This document shows positions 48,911 to 61,586 of a DNA stretch of 64,000 bases, piece after piece. Numbering within the stretch: the stretch's first letter is position 1; every line of letters starts with the position of its first letter. The position numbers and the translations under genes are program-made. The stretch spans positions 8,866,001 through 8,930,000 of the forward strand of contig CM041465.1 of assembly GCA_023213395.1 (NCBI GenBank), read 5' to 3'. Origin of the DNA: Cycas panzhihuaensis. Lineage: Eukaryota > Cycadophyta. Under the pieces are notes generated by a model. That model saw nothing but the letters and a program-made list of their open reading frames with translations, was not told the origin of the DNA and made no database searches.

Positions 48911-51338
48911 TGGAGGTTTTTGGGAGGACCTAAACTTAATATCTCTCTATTCTTATTTCAAATAAAATTAGGAGACATGAAGTTCAAGAAGACCTAAGGG
49001 ACCATCTTTTCCTAACTCCTAAGAAGGAGTCTTCACCTAGTAGTGTTGTATAATGAAGTGTGAATGGATATGATGAAAGGCATGGATATGAAATAGGGTG
49101 GTAAAATCTACTAAACTACATAACTTGATGAAGGAATTCTAAGTTTGAAGCCACACTAATAATATCCTCAATGTCCTTCCTACGGATTCCTCTTGTGTAA
49201 TCCTTTCAATCTTTTGAGTTATACTTGGAAGTAGTAGGATAAGCTAATGGAAAGTTGGTTTATCTTATTTTATTTCTTGTCTTTGTTTATGTTCACTTTA
49301 TTTTTTTTCCTTTTGTTGTCTTTTTTTACTTTTTTTTTTTTTTTTTTTTCTTTTTAGATTTTGATATGATAGCAAAGAGACAAAACCAAGAGAATAAGAT
49401 AAATCTATGCAACCAAAGAGACTAAAAGATCAAACCATATAAATATTTTTTCTTTTAAATCAAAAGTAAATAAACTAGAAACAATGCATATATTTTTTTT
49501 TTTGTGTTTTCAAAATGAAAGATGAACATGCAACTATGAAGTAGGTTTCCTATATGCAATATGCACACTTCACTTTAAAAAGGAATGATACTACCAAAAT
49601 ATGAAATTTACTATATGATCTTTGTGCAAGTTTTTTAAAGAGATCAATGAACATGTAAAACTAGTCAACATACCTCATCCTTCATGCATGCAACTAACTT
49701 TTTAAAAAATGTAATAAATAATGCATAAAGAAAAGAGATTCTTAAAGGATACTACTACTATTTTTCTGATAATTTTCATACCTATGAGATGATAAGCAAA
49801 CTACAAATCTAAACAATAACACTCACATGAGAAACTAGTTCTAATGGTTTTATCATTATTGGAGTAGTAAGAACTCCAAAAGGATCCTTAAACCTTTTGC
49901 AAAACTAAAAAATTAGAGTTATTTTTGCTATGTAATATTTTTAACTTTTCTCTTAAAAGATAAAGTAATCAATTTAAAAATGAAAGTTAGTAGAAACATC
50001 AAGTTAAGAGCAAGACAACTTCTTTCTTATTTTATGAATGCCTCAGAATAACAATTTTGTTTCCAACTAACTAATTATCTTCCACAAACTTTCCTTCAAA
50101 GCAAATCAAAGAAGGAAAAACAACAACAAAAAGAGGCTAAACTAGAGCCCAACAATATTAAAAAAGAGTGGCAAACCAACTAAAGTATAGACTACCATAA
50201 AAGAGTTGGAAGGGGTAGCTAGATGAATGGTTGAGAGATGATCATGCTCCACCCTAGGCTACCCTTAAGGAACCCCACAAAGAGCTGGTATTTTAGTGTA
50301 TATTTCAATATCAAAAAATAATATGAGAGCACTGTAGTAATCAACTAAAGAAAAGAAAAGTTTCTGAGTCAAAATCACCTTTAAAACACCATTAAACAAA
50401 CTAGAAATATAGTAGGAAAGATTTTACCAAATTAGAAGAAGTTTGAAGTATAAAACTTGATGAAGATCCCAAAAAATAGAAATTCAAACCATCAACAATC
50501 GAATAGTAGCAACACGGTGAGAAAACTCCTTCAAGATTTCACCCAAAAGTCTTCAAAAAAATCAAGTTTCAGTCTCACAATAGGAGTCTTCAAGATATCT
50601 CCAAAAACTCCAAAAAAAATCACACCAAAGCTTAGATAAATCATTATTAACTAATCCCCTCACAATCAACAAAGACTTGAGAGCAATTTTGGGTATTAAA
50701 AGAATCAAATTCCACCAAATCTAGGTGGAAACATGTAAAATTTTAGCACACTACCTAAGTTTTTCTTGTATGATAGTGGAAAACATGATTGATCACATTT
50801 TTCACCTACCAAAACCATGACTTTATTCTAAAAATATGACAGGTCACACTTTTGGCAATGCCAAAAATGTGATAATAGTATAGCTAAAAATTAATCAAAA
50901 ATCATGAAAATCTGATGCTAAATAAAGGTCAAATCATAAAAATAGCTTAATCAATGAGTAAATAAACCTAGAATAAGGTGAAAAGCATTAAATACAAGCC
51001 CAAGAAGATAGTAAACAATAAAATAGAATGAAATCTTGAACACGGTGTAAAAATAACAAATTTTGAAGGAAGAATGAAGTCAAATTGGTCATAAAAGAAA
51101 AATTTGATGCCATAGTTCATGTCATTAACAGATAATAATAAAAATATAAGTCACATCATCATCGATCACACTTCATCAATTAAGTTCATACTTTCAACAA
51201 AACATGGCCTAATCTATGATCAATCAGAATTATCATGCATCTTCTACAAAATAATATATAAGCATATCAAAACTTACCAATACTAGTTGAATATGAATCA
51301 AAGGGCCAAGTTTTAGTGAAAATTTTATCCCCTTGACA
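48911..51338 (-). repeat. Tat 3' LTR (minus copy)
   Basis: About 2,428 bp, an inverted and clearly diverged relative of 30143-32484. Shared motifs on the minus strand include TTAGGCCATGTTTTG near 51215 and GACTCCTTCTTAGGAGTTA near 49035. The ends were set by equal spacing from GTTTAGG to the terminus and by TGTC at 51338. Confidence 0.75.
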
Positions 51339-51499
51339 CCTAAAGCTTCTATTCCAAAAAGGGAGATAGTATGATAAGAGGTGGCAATGATATAAGGCCG
51401 TTGTTCTAAACCAAATGAAGTACATCAATGATGAGGTAACAACTCTATGACCTAACCTAAACAGAGTCCATACATCTACAAGATTGAACAAAGCTTCTA

Positions 51500-51785
51500 C
51501 TAGAAAACCTATCCAAAAATGCTAGGCATCTATTATCAAAGCATTGTTATTTATACCTCTTTCCCAGAAGGACTAGGCATCTAATCATTATGAACCTACC
51601 CAAAAGGACTAGGTATCTAATATTACCAAAATTCTATCCAAAAGGACTAGGTATTTGATATTACCCAAAAGGTCTAGGTATCGATCAACATCAAGGATTT
51701 ACCCATAATGACTAAGTACTCATCACCAAAACATTACTACATTTATTTTTTTGCCCAAAACGACTGGGCTTCTAATGTCACCAAA
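51500..51785. repeat. 3' region tandem repeat A
   Basis: About seven diverged units built on CCCAAAAGGACTAGGYATCTAAT, spaced 35-50 bp. Confidence 0.8.
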
Positions 51786-52035
51786 CACTTACCTAATAAC
51801 CCACAAACTAGATAGGACTTCATTATCATACAACATGCCCACAAACTGGATGGGACTTCACCATCAAACAAATACTACCTATTGCCCACAAACTCGATGG
51901 GATTTCATTATCCTACAACATGCCCATAAACTAAATGGGACTTCATCATCAAATGAATGCTACCTATTGCCCATAAATTAGATGGGACTTTATTATCCTA
52001 TGACATACCCATTAAATGGATGAGACTTGACTATA
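51786..52035. repeat. 3' region tandem repeat B
   Basis: Units built on TGCCCACAAACTRGATGGG and ACTTCATYATC, about 40 bp each, grouped in a higher-order period near 82 bp (two alternating variants). Confidence 0.85.
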
Positions 52036-52470
52036 CAACAGGTCATAGTTTATCTCTCTTTAACCATGAATTAGAGAGAAATCTTTTTGTTGAAGCAAAA
52101 ATGATAGACTGTTATAGTTTACCAGCTCATTAATAGGTGACTTTACATAGCTAACCCATCATAGTTTAGCCTCATTAACAAGGTGAGGGCTTTCAAAGAT
52201 TGATTATCTTAGTTTAACCTTGCTAACAATCAAATTTGAAGGGTTCCCTGTCATAGTTTAGGCTTATTAACAGGTAAAAAGGACTTGAAGCATTGATCTT
52301 TTCATAGTTTTAACTCATTAACAAGCAAAAGTAAGCTCAAAGCATTGATCCTATCATAATTTAGACTTATTAACAGGTAAAAAAAGACTCAGAGAGTAAA
52401 AGCAAGCTTAGAGCATTGATCCATGTCATAGTTTAGACTCATTAATAGGAAAAAAGAATCTCAGAGTGAT
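52036..52470. repeat. 3' region tandem repeat C
   Basis: Diverged units of about 60-70 bp containing CATAGTTTAGACTCATTAA and GCATTGATCCTATC. The core is the reverse complement of a motif (AATGAG-NN-TAAACTATG) scattered elsewhere in the 3' region. Confidence 0.8.
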
Positions 52471-53239
52471 AATCCTTTAGAGATAATCATTTAAAATTAA
52501 CATAGGAAGTAGATTATAAATGATAAATCATATCTCCAAAGGGAAGAAAGAGCTCTAATGATCTTGATTATATTACAAAATAACAATTAATCTTTATCAA
52601 AGAAAAGATACATATTTTGAATATTAGATGTTGATTTGGAAAGAATAATGATTAAAAAGAGGCATGTTCTACTTTGATAGATTTTATGAGGGCTAAAGAG
52701 AATTTGGCAAAAAGAAAATAAGAAAAGAGCCCCATTATATGTAAGAAAATGAACAAGAAAGGGTTTCATTTTCATGCATGAGAGGAGGAGAAAATGAGAG
52801 ACCTAGAGGCCATTATCTCATCTTCTAGAGTCATTACGAGCTCTTTCTGGTAGGAGACTAACTCTACAAGACCCCAGACATTGAGATAGAGTGGAGAGGT
52901 AGGTACCTAGTGAGTGGAACCTATTATTCTTTTTTTTTTTTTTTTTTTTTGATAAAAAATGTAATAATGCTGTGTGAAAAGTATGACCAATGCACTAAAA
53001 ACATGACCTAGAGATTAAAAATGTGACTAACTAGTGAAAAATGCAATTTCAATATTCAAACTCATTTGAAGAAGTCATGTTTTTCACTATGAAGTCATGT
53101 TTTTCACTGTGAAACTATATTTTTCAACTATGAAACTATATTTTTAGTTAGTTGGTCATACTTTTAAACCTTTAATGAATGGAACTTGAAACAATTAAAA
53201 TTTTGAATTAAAATAAGTTACTAACAGATTGAAATTAAT
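52471..53239 (+). promoter_or_regulatory. Upstream region of the antisense ORF (minus copy)
   Basis: AT-rich, with a T-run at 52928-52950 and repeated TATGACC / CATGACC / TGTGAC / AGTCATGTTTTTCACT motifs at 52980-53160. It aligns with 48320-48870 in reverse. Confidence 0.45.
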
Positions 53240-54400
53240 ATGATGTAGGCCCTAGAGAGAGTGGAGACTTGGGAAAATGAAAGAATGACCATTAGGGAGC
53301 TTATTAATTAGTTGGATAAGGTAGGATGGGATATTTTGAGACTATGTGAGCTCTCACAAGTAAGTGGATCCATCCAGCTCATGATGGAGCATGAGATGCT
53401 TTATGACTTCATTAGTTGTTGGGTCCTAGGATGTAATGTCTTCAGAGTGTGAGCGATTGGAGACATTGAGATCACTTTAAGGGATGTAGGGAAGATCCTG
53501 GGAGTTAACTGGAATGGCAAGAGGGTTTATCCCATTTGAATGATAGATGAGGAGTACCAAATGGTATACAGTATATATTTGATGGGATTTGCTAATTAGA
53601 TAGATTAGCATGGGATCTCAATTGAGGCTATCTGGATGGAAGGAGAGATCCCAATAGTATGTAGGATCATAGCCCTAATTATTATCTATCAGATAATGAG
53701 GAAACAAAATTTCATAGGGATCCTAGCTTAGTAAATAGGGGTAGTAAGATGATACGAGTAGGGTATTTGGATTAACTGGGGGTAGTATGTCAAGGATCAA
53801 GAGGATAGAGAGGGGAGGATTATCATACAGTTCCATCCTAATATACTAGTTATATAATCATATTCCATTGATACAACTAGGAGGAGAGCTAGGAGAGGTG
53901 ATGTTAATAGATCCAAGAATGAACAAGTGGCATAGGAGGCCTTAGATTCATAACAAGCCAGATATCATAGTAAGGAGCACGCATAGTCCTCTCCTTAGCA
54001 AGATGATGAGGAGAGAGCTAGTAGAGGATGCCTACGTAGGGCTCCTTGTTTGGAGCAATGATAAGATAGAGATTGTGGAGAGGGTGGTAGTAGAGGAGGC
54101 TCCTACATCAAGATGAGGGAGAGGGAGAGGACATGATGGAGGAGCACGTGGTAAGAGAGGTAATAGAGGAGGTGAGGAGGCATAACGAGGAGGTGGAGCA
54201 CCTATGGAGGGGAGAAGAGGCTCCATTCAAAGTTTGGAGTTAGGATATATTGATAACCAAGGTAGAGATGGTAGGAGTAGAGCAAGAGAGGGAGGCACTG
54301 CTTAGGAGGCTTGTTAGGAGCCATAGGGAGGAGAGATACTGCAAGTGGAGGAGGTACTAGGTGGAGAGCTAGTAGGAGGAGGATTGCCACATATATGATT
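53240..54400 (+). pseudogene. Antisense PMD-like ORF (Tat minus copy)
   Basis: A plus-strand gene inside a minus-strand element. From ATG-ATG at 53240 the translation (with TAG stops) includes RVETWENERMTIRELI, EHEMLYDFISCWVLGCNVF and GDIEITLRDVGKILGVNWNG, then EAIWMEGEIPIVCRIIALI. The middle block fits the plant mobile domain pattern (xFxxxxGExTITLxDVxxILGL). The C-terminal half is Arg/Glu-rich with a likely coiled coil, EEHVVREVIEEVRRHNEEVE near 54140-54200. Extra antisense ORFs are known in plant Ty3/gypsy elements, and PMD has been reported in transposons. What the protein does for the element is unknown. Confidence 0.68.
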
Positions 54401-55821
54401 TAATTGGTTTACTTCCTGCATTACATAGTATTTATTTTCTTTTGAGAGCTTTTTCTTCTAAGGGACTGATCACAAATTACATATTTTTATTGGGCAAGTG
54501 ATGATACAGTTACCTTAAGGGAGGATTAGAGGACCTTACAGGTGATCTTCCCTTACATTCTAACATCAAATAAGGTTCCCACTTAGAATGTAGTATATTG
54601 TAGGCTACTAGGGTGTCACATAGAGTATTATAACCATGTGCTCATAGCTCAACACCTCTACTTAGATACAAGGGTAAAGTTATAGATGTAAGAGCTAGAA
54701 CTGAGAGCAAGTGAGAAGGAGAGACAATACCTATGAAGGATGATACTAGCTTAAGTAGGATCTAGGTATACTCCATCAGCTAACATGATAATGCAGTAGG
54801 GGAAACACCACCTCCTACCCCATGGTAAGTCTACACATAGAGAGACTTTGAGTAGGATGGAGAGAGCATGTTGAGATGTACCTTAGGGATCTCATCATGA
54901 GTCAGAGGGATGAGTGTATGATATGCTAATTGGGAAATAAGGGGACGATGAGAGGCATTTTATGAGCCTCCAATATGTATTATAAGTCACCTAGGTGATG
55001 GATGTACCATATTTTATTATCATGTGTATATATTGATCTTTTTTCTTAAAACTTGTCTCTAAACCCTTTTCTCCCTTTATTCCCATTTTGGATTTTGAGC
55101 ATAGGACACATTTATTAATATGACTATCTAAAGAAACATGTAATAAATTTTATCATTTTTACTTTTCTTGTTCTTTGATGGTTATATACTTTCTTTCTTT
55201 TTTTGTCATACTATATACATGATAGTTTATACTCATTCCTTAGTAAAGATGGTTTAGGAAAGAAAAGATTATGAGAAAGAATGAAAACTAAAAGATAAAT
55301 TAAAAATCAAAAGGGAGCTGGTGAAAGGTTTACTTATTCTATTTTTATAAACCTAAAACCATCTAAAGCAAATAGTAATAGGTTTATAAAAGTAGAAGAT
55401 GGAGTGATATGAATCTCCTAAAAGGAAAACTAACATAACTCACATCATACTCTTAATAGATTAACTAAACATAGGATAAACCCACATTTACATAATATAT
55501 CATAAAGAAAGCAAGTTGTTTACTAAATGAAACTAATTTCATTTACTAAACAACTGGTTATTTGAGTATATTAGATTCCTCGTTGGCTCCTTCTGGGGGT
55601 AAGAAACTTTTAGGAACTCACCCCCTGCTGAGGTCCTCCATGGCCCAAGATTCTTACGTGGGTTTATCCCTTTCACATACCTCATTTCAGTCTTATACCT
55701 ATCGCCATAATCTTCAAACTACCTAAATTTATAGTCTTACCAAACCAATAGTTTATACTCGTTATGGAGTGGTAGTTTATACTTATTCCAGAGTGAGGTT
55801 CCCCTAGCTAAAAGAAGTAAG
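54401..55821 (-). other. Tat 3' region (minus copy)
   Basis: Collinear with 45590-47030 of the plus copy. The part up to 54990 is still conserved and may be the tail of the antisense ORF in another frame. Motifs related to GAGTATAAACTA occur at 55219, 55748 and 55772. No further gene is supported. Confidence 0.6.
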
Positions 55822-56414
55822 TCAATCAAAATAGTCATCTAAGATTGATGAAATGAGACCATTAGCTTTAAGGTTAAGGGCACAAGGTATATACTGAATG
55901 GTCATGGAAGCAAATAGGGACAATAATGATGAAGCTTGATGATTCAAAACAAGGAGTTGTGGAGAGTGGACCAAGTACATTACAACCAATTAATAAACTA
56001 CAACCTGAGAGTTAGCATATATGGTAATAGTTCTAAGATAGAAGTGAGAAACATCAGATAAGGCTCCTATAATAGTAAGATATTCAACTTCATTATTGGT
56101 TTCCCTAGGTATGAAAGATCCCATAGCAAGAAGGGGACTTCCTAATTGTTCATAAACCACCCAAGCAGAAGCATACGGTCATGGGTTCTCCATACTATCC
56201 CCATAGGTAAAGATACTCAATGCCATGGGAATAAGAGGATCAAAACTTGGAGACTGTACAAACGATATAGGAGAGTACAAGAATCAATCAATAAGGAGAT
56301 AGTAATAAATATAGATCTTTGACTATGATAAAGAAAGAAGAAGGAACATAAGTAATATGATTAAGATAAAAAATAATAAGATGTCAAGCAGGTTTTGATC
56401 ATAACTGAGGCCAT
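55822..56414 (-). pseudogene. Second RNase H of the Tat element (minus copy)
   Basis: ATG at 56414 gives MASVMIKT and a hydrophobic stretch. After a one-base indel the RNase H follows: MALSIFTYGDSMENP, ASAWVVYEQLGSPLLAMGSF, RETNNEVEYLTII (catalytic Glu region kept as NNEVEY), ITIYANSQVVVY and IQYIPCALNLKA, ending SILDDYFD-stop at 55822. The Asp of the family DSQ motif reads Asn. It is the same domain as 44993-45586, and again lies beyond the integrase and outside the pol frame. Confidence 0.8.
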
Positions 56415-57240
56415 GGTGGACCCAAGCAACTAGATCCAAAAATCCTAAATGACTCATCCAAATGAACCTAACCTATAGATAGATATGTGGGGATGAAGTC
56501 ATCATATGACTTGCCCTAGATTATAAGAGGTTGAAAATAATAAAGTTCTTTTCACTTCTTTTAACTTTTTTTTTTACTTCACTTTTCTCTCCTCTTTTTT
56601 TTGCACTTTCACTTTTTACAAGAAAAGGATCATAATCATCCACCTAATAAGCTATTTTACTCAACACAGTAAGGATTTCTCCTTTTTAATAGAATCTAAC
56701 AAATAAAAGGGACTAATCTCTATAAATAATGAACCATAGAAAAAGAGGAGATCAAAATCATGATGTCTCCAAGCATAGAAGGAATGTGATAGAATGAGTA
56801 TCTACTCCAAAAGGTTAATAGAGAGAAATGAGCATAATGAAAACAATCAAGAATTAGTGGTATACGACCAAAAAGGAAACCCTTAGGTAATAAATTAATA
56901 AATATAAGTATGATCTGAACTAATGCCCAACTGCTTGAAGTTGATGAAGATGTTTCTCTTTCTTAGATGAAAGTAAAACAAAGCTGGGGGAGCCTAAGCT
57001 CTCTTTTAAGTATAGAACCCAATGGAGAATGAGATCTAAGTGTGGTGATAGAAAGCTCACAATCAATATAGATACTAGAAGGAGCAAAAACTTACATGAT
57101 TATGAGTTGGACCTATCATAAAAATACTATAATGCTTAGTGAAAGCAAGGAGAGATTAGAAAGAAGCGAGGAATTTTCCCATAGTTTTAGCTCATTAGGT
57201 AAAGGAACAAGCTTTAGAGTTGTAGTTTATCCTCATTGTA
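56415..57240 (-). other. Tat spacer between pol end and second RNase H (minus copy)
   Basis: Collinear with 44143-44992 of the plus copy. No trusted ORF. Confidence 0.6.
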
Positions 57241-58420
57241 TATGTAGTGATATGCATACTGATAGGCATAAAATTTTCTCAAGTATTAAGAATTAATGGG
57301 CCTCTTGAATTCTAATCCTTCTAATATCAAAATTTGATAGGCTCCATTAGTTAAATCTTTAATTATCAAGAAAGATCATGCCCATTTAGGAGAAAATTTA
57401 TGTTGCCTATCATGTAAATATTCTAACTTTAAAACTTCATTGCCAATGTTGAACTTTCTAGGTTTGACTTACCTATCATGGGTGGCTTGGACCCTAGCCT
57501 TGGATGCCATATTATTCTATAATGCTTGTAAGCAACTCTCATCTAATTTTTCAATCTCTAAAAGGCAAGCTTCCCTTTAAAACTACCCATTAGTAAACTC
57601 TTTCAATGAGACACGTAGGGAAGGAATTTCAACCTCTAGTGGTAAAAACGTTTCAACACCATAAACAAGTGAAACTGGTGTCATACCTATAGCATTCCTA
57701 ATGGAGGTCCTATAGGCCCATAATGCTAGAAATAACTGGGACTACTAATCCCTGTGACAGCTAGAAACTATATTAACTAGAATCTTGGCTAAGATCTTGT
57801 TAAATGCTTCTACTTCCCCATTCAACTGAGGATGATATGGGGTAGACACCCTATGGGTGATATGAAGATTATTACATAACTCACTAACATGAGGATTACA
57901 AAATGAGGTTCCATTGTGAGCAATGATAATATCTAGTATCCTAAATCTACAAATAATATGTTGAAATATGAGCAAAGCCATGATCTTTCTAGTAGCTAAA
58001 ACCAATGGGATAGCTTCACTCTATTTTGTAAAATATTCAATCATGGTTAGAATGAACTTATACCCATTCGAAGATGCTGGAAAGATCTGACTAATCAGGT
58101 CAAGACCCCATTGGGAGAAAGGCCAAGTTCAAACTATTAACTTCATTTCTAACACAGGTTGATGTATTAGGGTTGTATGGGATTGGCATTTCTAACACTT
58201 TTGAACATAAAATTTAGCATCTTTAAATAAGGTAATACAATAATAACCCATATGAAGAATACATTGGGCCATCGATTGACCACCAAAGTGCCCACCATAT
58301 ATCCCCTCATGGGATTCTATTAAGGCAACTAAAGATTCATTAATGAGAGGCACCTTAGTAGAACCCCCATCAAAAGAATGCTTATATAATACATCAGTAT
58401 GCAAAAGGTATTGCCTAATA
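57241..58420 (-). pseudogene. Tat integrase (minus copy)
   Basis: The zinc-binding part is open at 58404-58192: ESHEGIYGGHFGGQSMAQ and ILHMGYYCITLFKDAKFY, matching the H2C2 module. The core (58005-57745) has STPYHPQLNGEVEAFNKILA with the catalytic Glu. The second Asp motif reads IIAHNGTSFCN where IITDNGTNF is expected, so the Asp is lost. The C-terminal part includes [20 protein letters not shown] and [12 protein letters not shown]. The pol end near 57240 reads PINSQYLRKFYA. Confidence 0.85.
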
Positions 58421-58429
58421 GCAGTGCAA

Positions 58430-60050
58430 ATTCATCCTCTCTTCTTCAAAGTACTAAGAGAAGGGAAAGATTAATCATGAAGATACAATCTAATCTCCCC
58501 ATAGCATGGATCATCAAAAAGGATGCCTTAGATATAGAAGATATGTTCATCTGGGAGGGAATCATCAATAGGTTGATTAGTAAGATTAGGAAGAGGAGCA
58601 TCAACCATTATCTCAAGGACAATCATGTCTTTCTTGGATTTTCTATTAATCACCTACAAATTAAATTCTTGAAGTAATAAATACCACTTACCTAACTAAC
58701 CCATAAGGTTAGACTTAGTAAGTAAATACCTTATAGGGTCTGATTGAACAATGAGGTGGACCATGTTTCTAAGGAGATAGTGGCATAGCTTCTTAGTAAT
58801 GAAAACTAAAGTAAGACACTCTCTTTTAGGAAAAGGATAATGAAGCCCGGCCACTATGTGGGTCCTACTAATGAAATATATGGTCCTTTCTTTACCAAAA
58901 TCATCCTCTTATACTAGCATCACTGCTAATGATTCCTTAGTAGTTGAAATGTATAAAATGAACAACTTATTAAACCTTGGCTGGGCAAGAACTATAGTAG
59001 AAACCAAGGCTTGGTTTAGCTTATTGAAGGACTCTTGAACTCGAGGGGTCCATCACAATTCAATATCTTTCTTTAAAAGATTAGTGATGGGATTAGCATC
59101 TAAGGTGAAATCAGTAATGAAATGTCTTAGAAAACCAAGCCTACCTAGAAAGGATTTGATCTACTTTTGGGTCTTGGGGGGAGGCATTTGGATAATAGCC
59201 TCAATCTTTTTGGGATCAATTATAATCTCATCCTGAGAAATGATGTTTCCTAACATATTCCCTAACATAATAGTAAAAACATATTTGGAGGGGTTTAGAC
59301 ATAAGCGATACTTTTTATACCTTTTAAAAATGGTTCTCAAATCATGTAAATGATTAGATCTCTTACCTGGAAGGGTGAGCATAGCATCTAAGTATATGGA
59401 AATAATAGTACTAATCAAATCATGGAAAATATCAAACATAGCCCTTTGATACGCCATGCTAGCATTCTTTAATCTAAATGGCATGAATTTATAAATGAAG
59501 GTGACCCAACCAGTGGTTAAAGTGGTCTTATAGTGGTTGCGAGGCATGATAGAAATTTGATTGTATCCTAAAAAACCATCCATAAGAGACATTACCTTAA
59601 AACTAGTCATTTGATCCAAAATCTAGTCAAGAAAGGGAAGAGGAAAATTATCTTTAGCACATGCATCATTGATATTATGAAAGTTAATGCAAATTCAAAT
59701 CACACTATTCTTCTTTGCTACAAGAACTCTATTAGAGACCCATTGAGAATAGTCAACACTCTCAATGAATCCAACTCTTAACAACTTCTCTACCTCTTAC
59801 TTAATGGAAAAAGGGAGGTATAGGGTGATAGGGTATTATTTTTGCCATTTAGGTTTTATAATAGGAATTACTATAATGTTATGTTTAATAATTTAGGAGT
59901 CAATGCCTTCTATATCTTTATAGTCCCATGCAAAAACCAAGAAGAACTCACGAAAGAGATCCTTAAACTTGATGATCTCTTAGGGAGTACAACTAGCTCC
60001 CAACTTGATAATTCAAGGAACATCCTCTATCTCTAAGTCTATGTTGATGG
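58430..60050 (-). pseudogene. Tat reverse transcriptase and RNase H (minus copy)
   Basis: The RT is readable from about 59840 (FIESVDYSQWVSNRVLVAKK), then an open stretch 59619-59161 with SLMDGFLGYNQISIMPRNHY, FMPFRLKNASMAYQRAM and a catalytic box of YLDAML instead of YVDDML, so one catalytic Asp is Ala. The first RNase H follows at 59100-58500, with ECLTLVFITKKLCHYLLRN and SDPIRYLLTKSNLMG. This block is what the plus copy lacks. Confidence 0.85.
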
Positions 60051-61178
60051 TTTATTCCATAAGCATCATATTCCCTTCCTCGAAATGAGGAGGGACAAGC
60101 TCAATCAACGAAATAGACATCTAAGGTTGAGAATGATCAACTATGACTCTTGAAAAACCTAACTTATAATGTCCATGAGGGAAACCAAGAGATGAGCCTA
60201 CTAAATACTCTAGAATCACCTTGTCACTCTTGAAATGATCCACCTAAAAGAGATTATCAAGAAAAAGGTTCTTAGATTGGAAAGTAGACAAAGAGAAAGG
60301 CATGAAGGGTGAAGATGGATCAACCAAAGAGTTTGAATAAGTAGGAACAATCTCCATGATCAAAGGAACATGAGAAAAGTAGATGGACCTATCTATAAAC
60401 TCCCAAACTAAAGAAAAACTCAATTAATCTCTTAATGATTCACACCAGGGTCATAGTCATACCAAGATATTAAAATAAGAGAATATGGAAAAAGATCCAC
60501 ATAGGGATGGGTAGTAAAAGAGACAGTGGAGATGGAATTAATTTCTCGTACTACAGTGAAGGTTTTGTGACTATTTTGACATATATCAAGCAAATTAATA
60601 TCTTCACCCCTTGATTTTAAGTCTGGGTGTTAATGTAGTAACATCTTCCTCTCATGTCTATTCAATCATGTTTTAAAGAAAGAGGAGTGAGAGGAGGATG
60701 GGGGACCATCAATACATGAATTATGCATAACTAAACTTGAAGAAGTAGTTACCAAGTGAGTGGTGATGGAAGGAACTACTGGATTTACCCCTGAGGGCAA
60801 GCACAAAACCTACGAGAAATGAGGGTGAATAAAATGTGTGCCAGTAATCCTAACTGGGGGTGGACCTTGATGAGACATGATGGAGAAAGAAGCCACTTCT
60901 TCATCAGAAATGGAAGAAGAAGAAATTAAAGAGCAATCAATTAAGTCAGGAGAAACAATAGTAGATGGGAAGCCTAATGGCAAAGGAATAACTTGAACTA
61001 AATCCACATCATTTACCTCTGGTTGGGTAGAAATAGATTCAATAGTAAAGTACTAACCTAAACCAAGTGATTGAAAGAAATACTCTACAGAATTGGTGGA
61101 TTCACCTAGTTCTAGAAGAGTCTCAATAAAAGGAACTGATAATTTAATGGGTTTGGGCTTTTACTTAATGATCTTTAA
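60051..61178 (-). pseudogene. Tat protease-RT spacer (minus copy)
   Basis: A linker in the gag-pol reading frame, partly open at 61007-60810 with acidic/Ser-rich sequence (LIDCSLISSSSISDEEVASF). The part from 61150 to 60320 matches 43331-44140. The part below 60320 is absent from the plus copy. Confidence 0.65.
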
Positions 61179-61586
61179 TTATTCCTCATGGATGAACCTA
61201 AGTTCAGCAAAGAGGAAGGAATAAACTACTACCATTTGGGTGATCAATGGCCTATCTAAAAGTATATTATATTCTAAGTTTAGGTTAATGATGGTAAGAT
61301 CAGTAAGAACCATCTTTTCTTCCAACGTGAGAGGAAGAGTGACTAAAACTAAGGGTACCTTATGATTATTATAATACCCTTGGCAAATCCACTCACATGG
61401 GTCAAAAATAGAAATCTCCAAATCCTTGACAAGATGAAGAGGGATTACATTGATGGATGATCCATTGTCAATGATAACCCACTTGATATTGATATCATCC
61501 TTCACAATCTCAATGTAAAATAGGGGAATGTCATTCGATGCATGGGCATAATGACTAGATAATATAGCAAGGTCAAAAGAAAACAT
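61179..61586 (-). pseudogene. Tat protease (minus copy)
   Basis: A 135-codon open segment. The active site VIIDNGSSINVIPLHLVKDL fits the retropepsin D-x-G-S/A pattern (family DxGAS). The C-terminal motif LEYNILLDRPLIT fits the ILGRPWL pattern. This copy keeps the Gly that the plus copy has lost. Confidence 0.88.

Noticed and set aside
54032-54390. Minus-strand Pro/Leu-rich open frames
   Set aside because: They are complementary shadows of the Arg/Glu/Gly-rich C-terminal part of the plus-strand PMD-like ORF.
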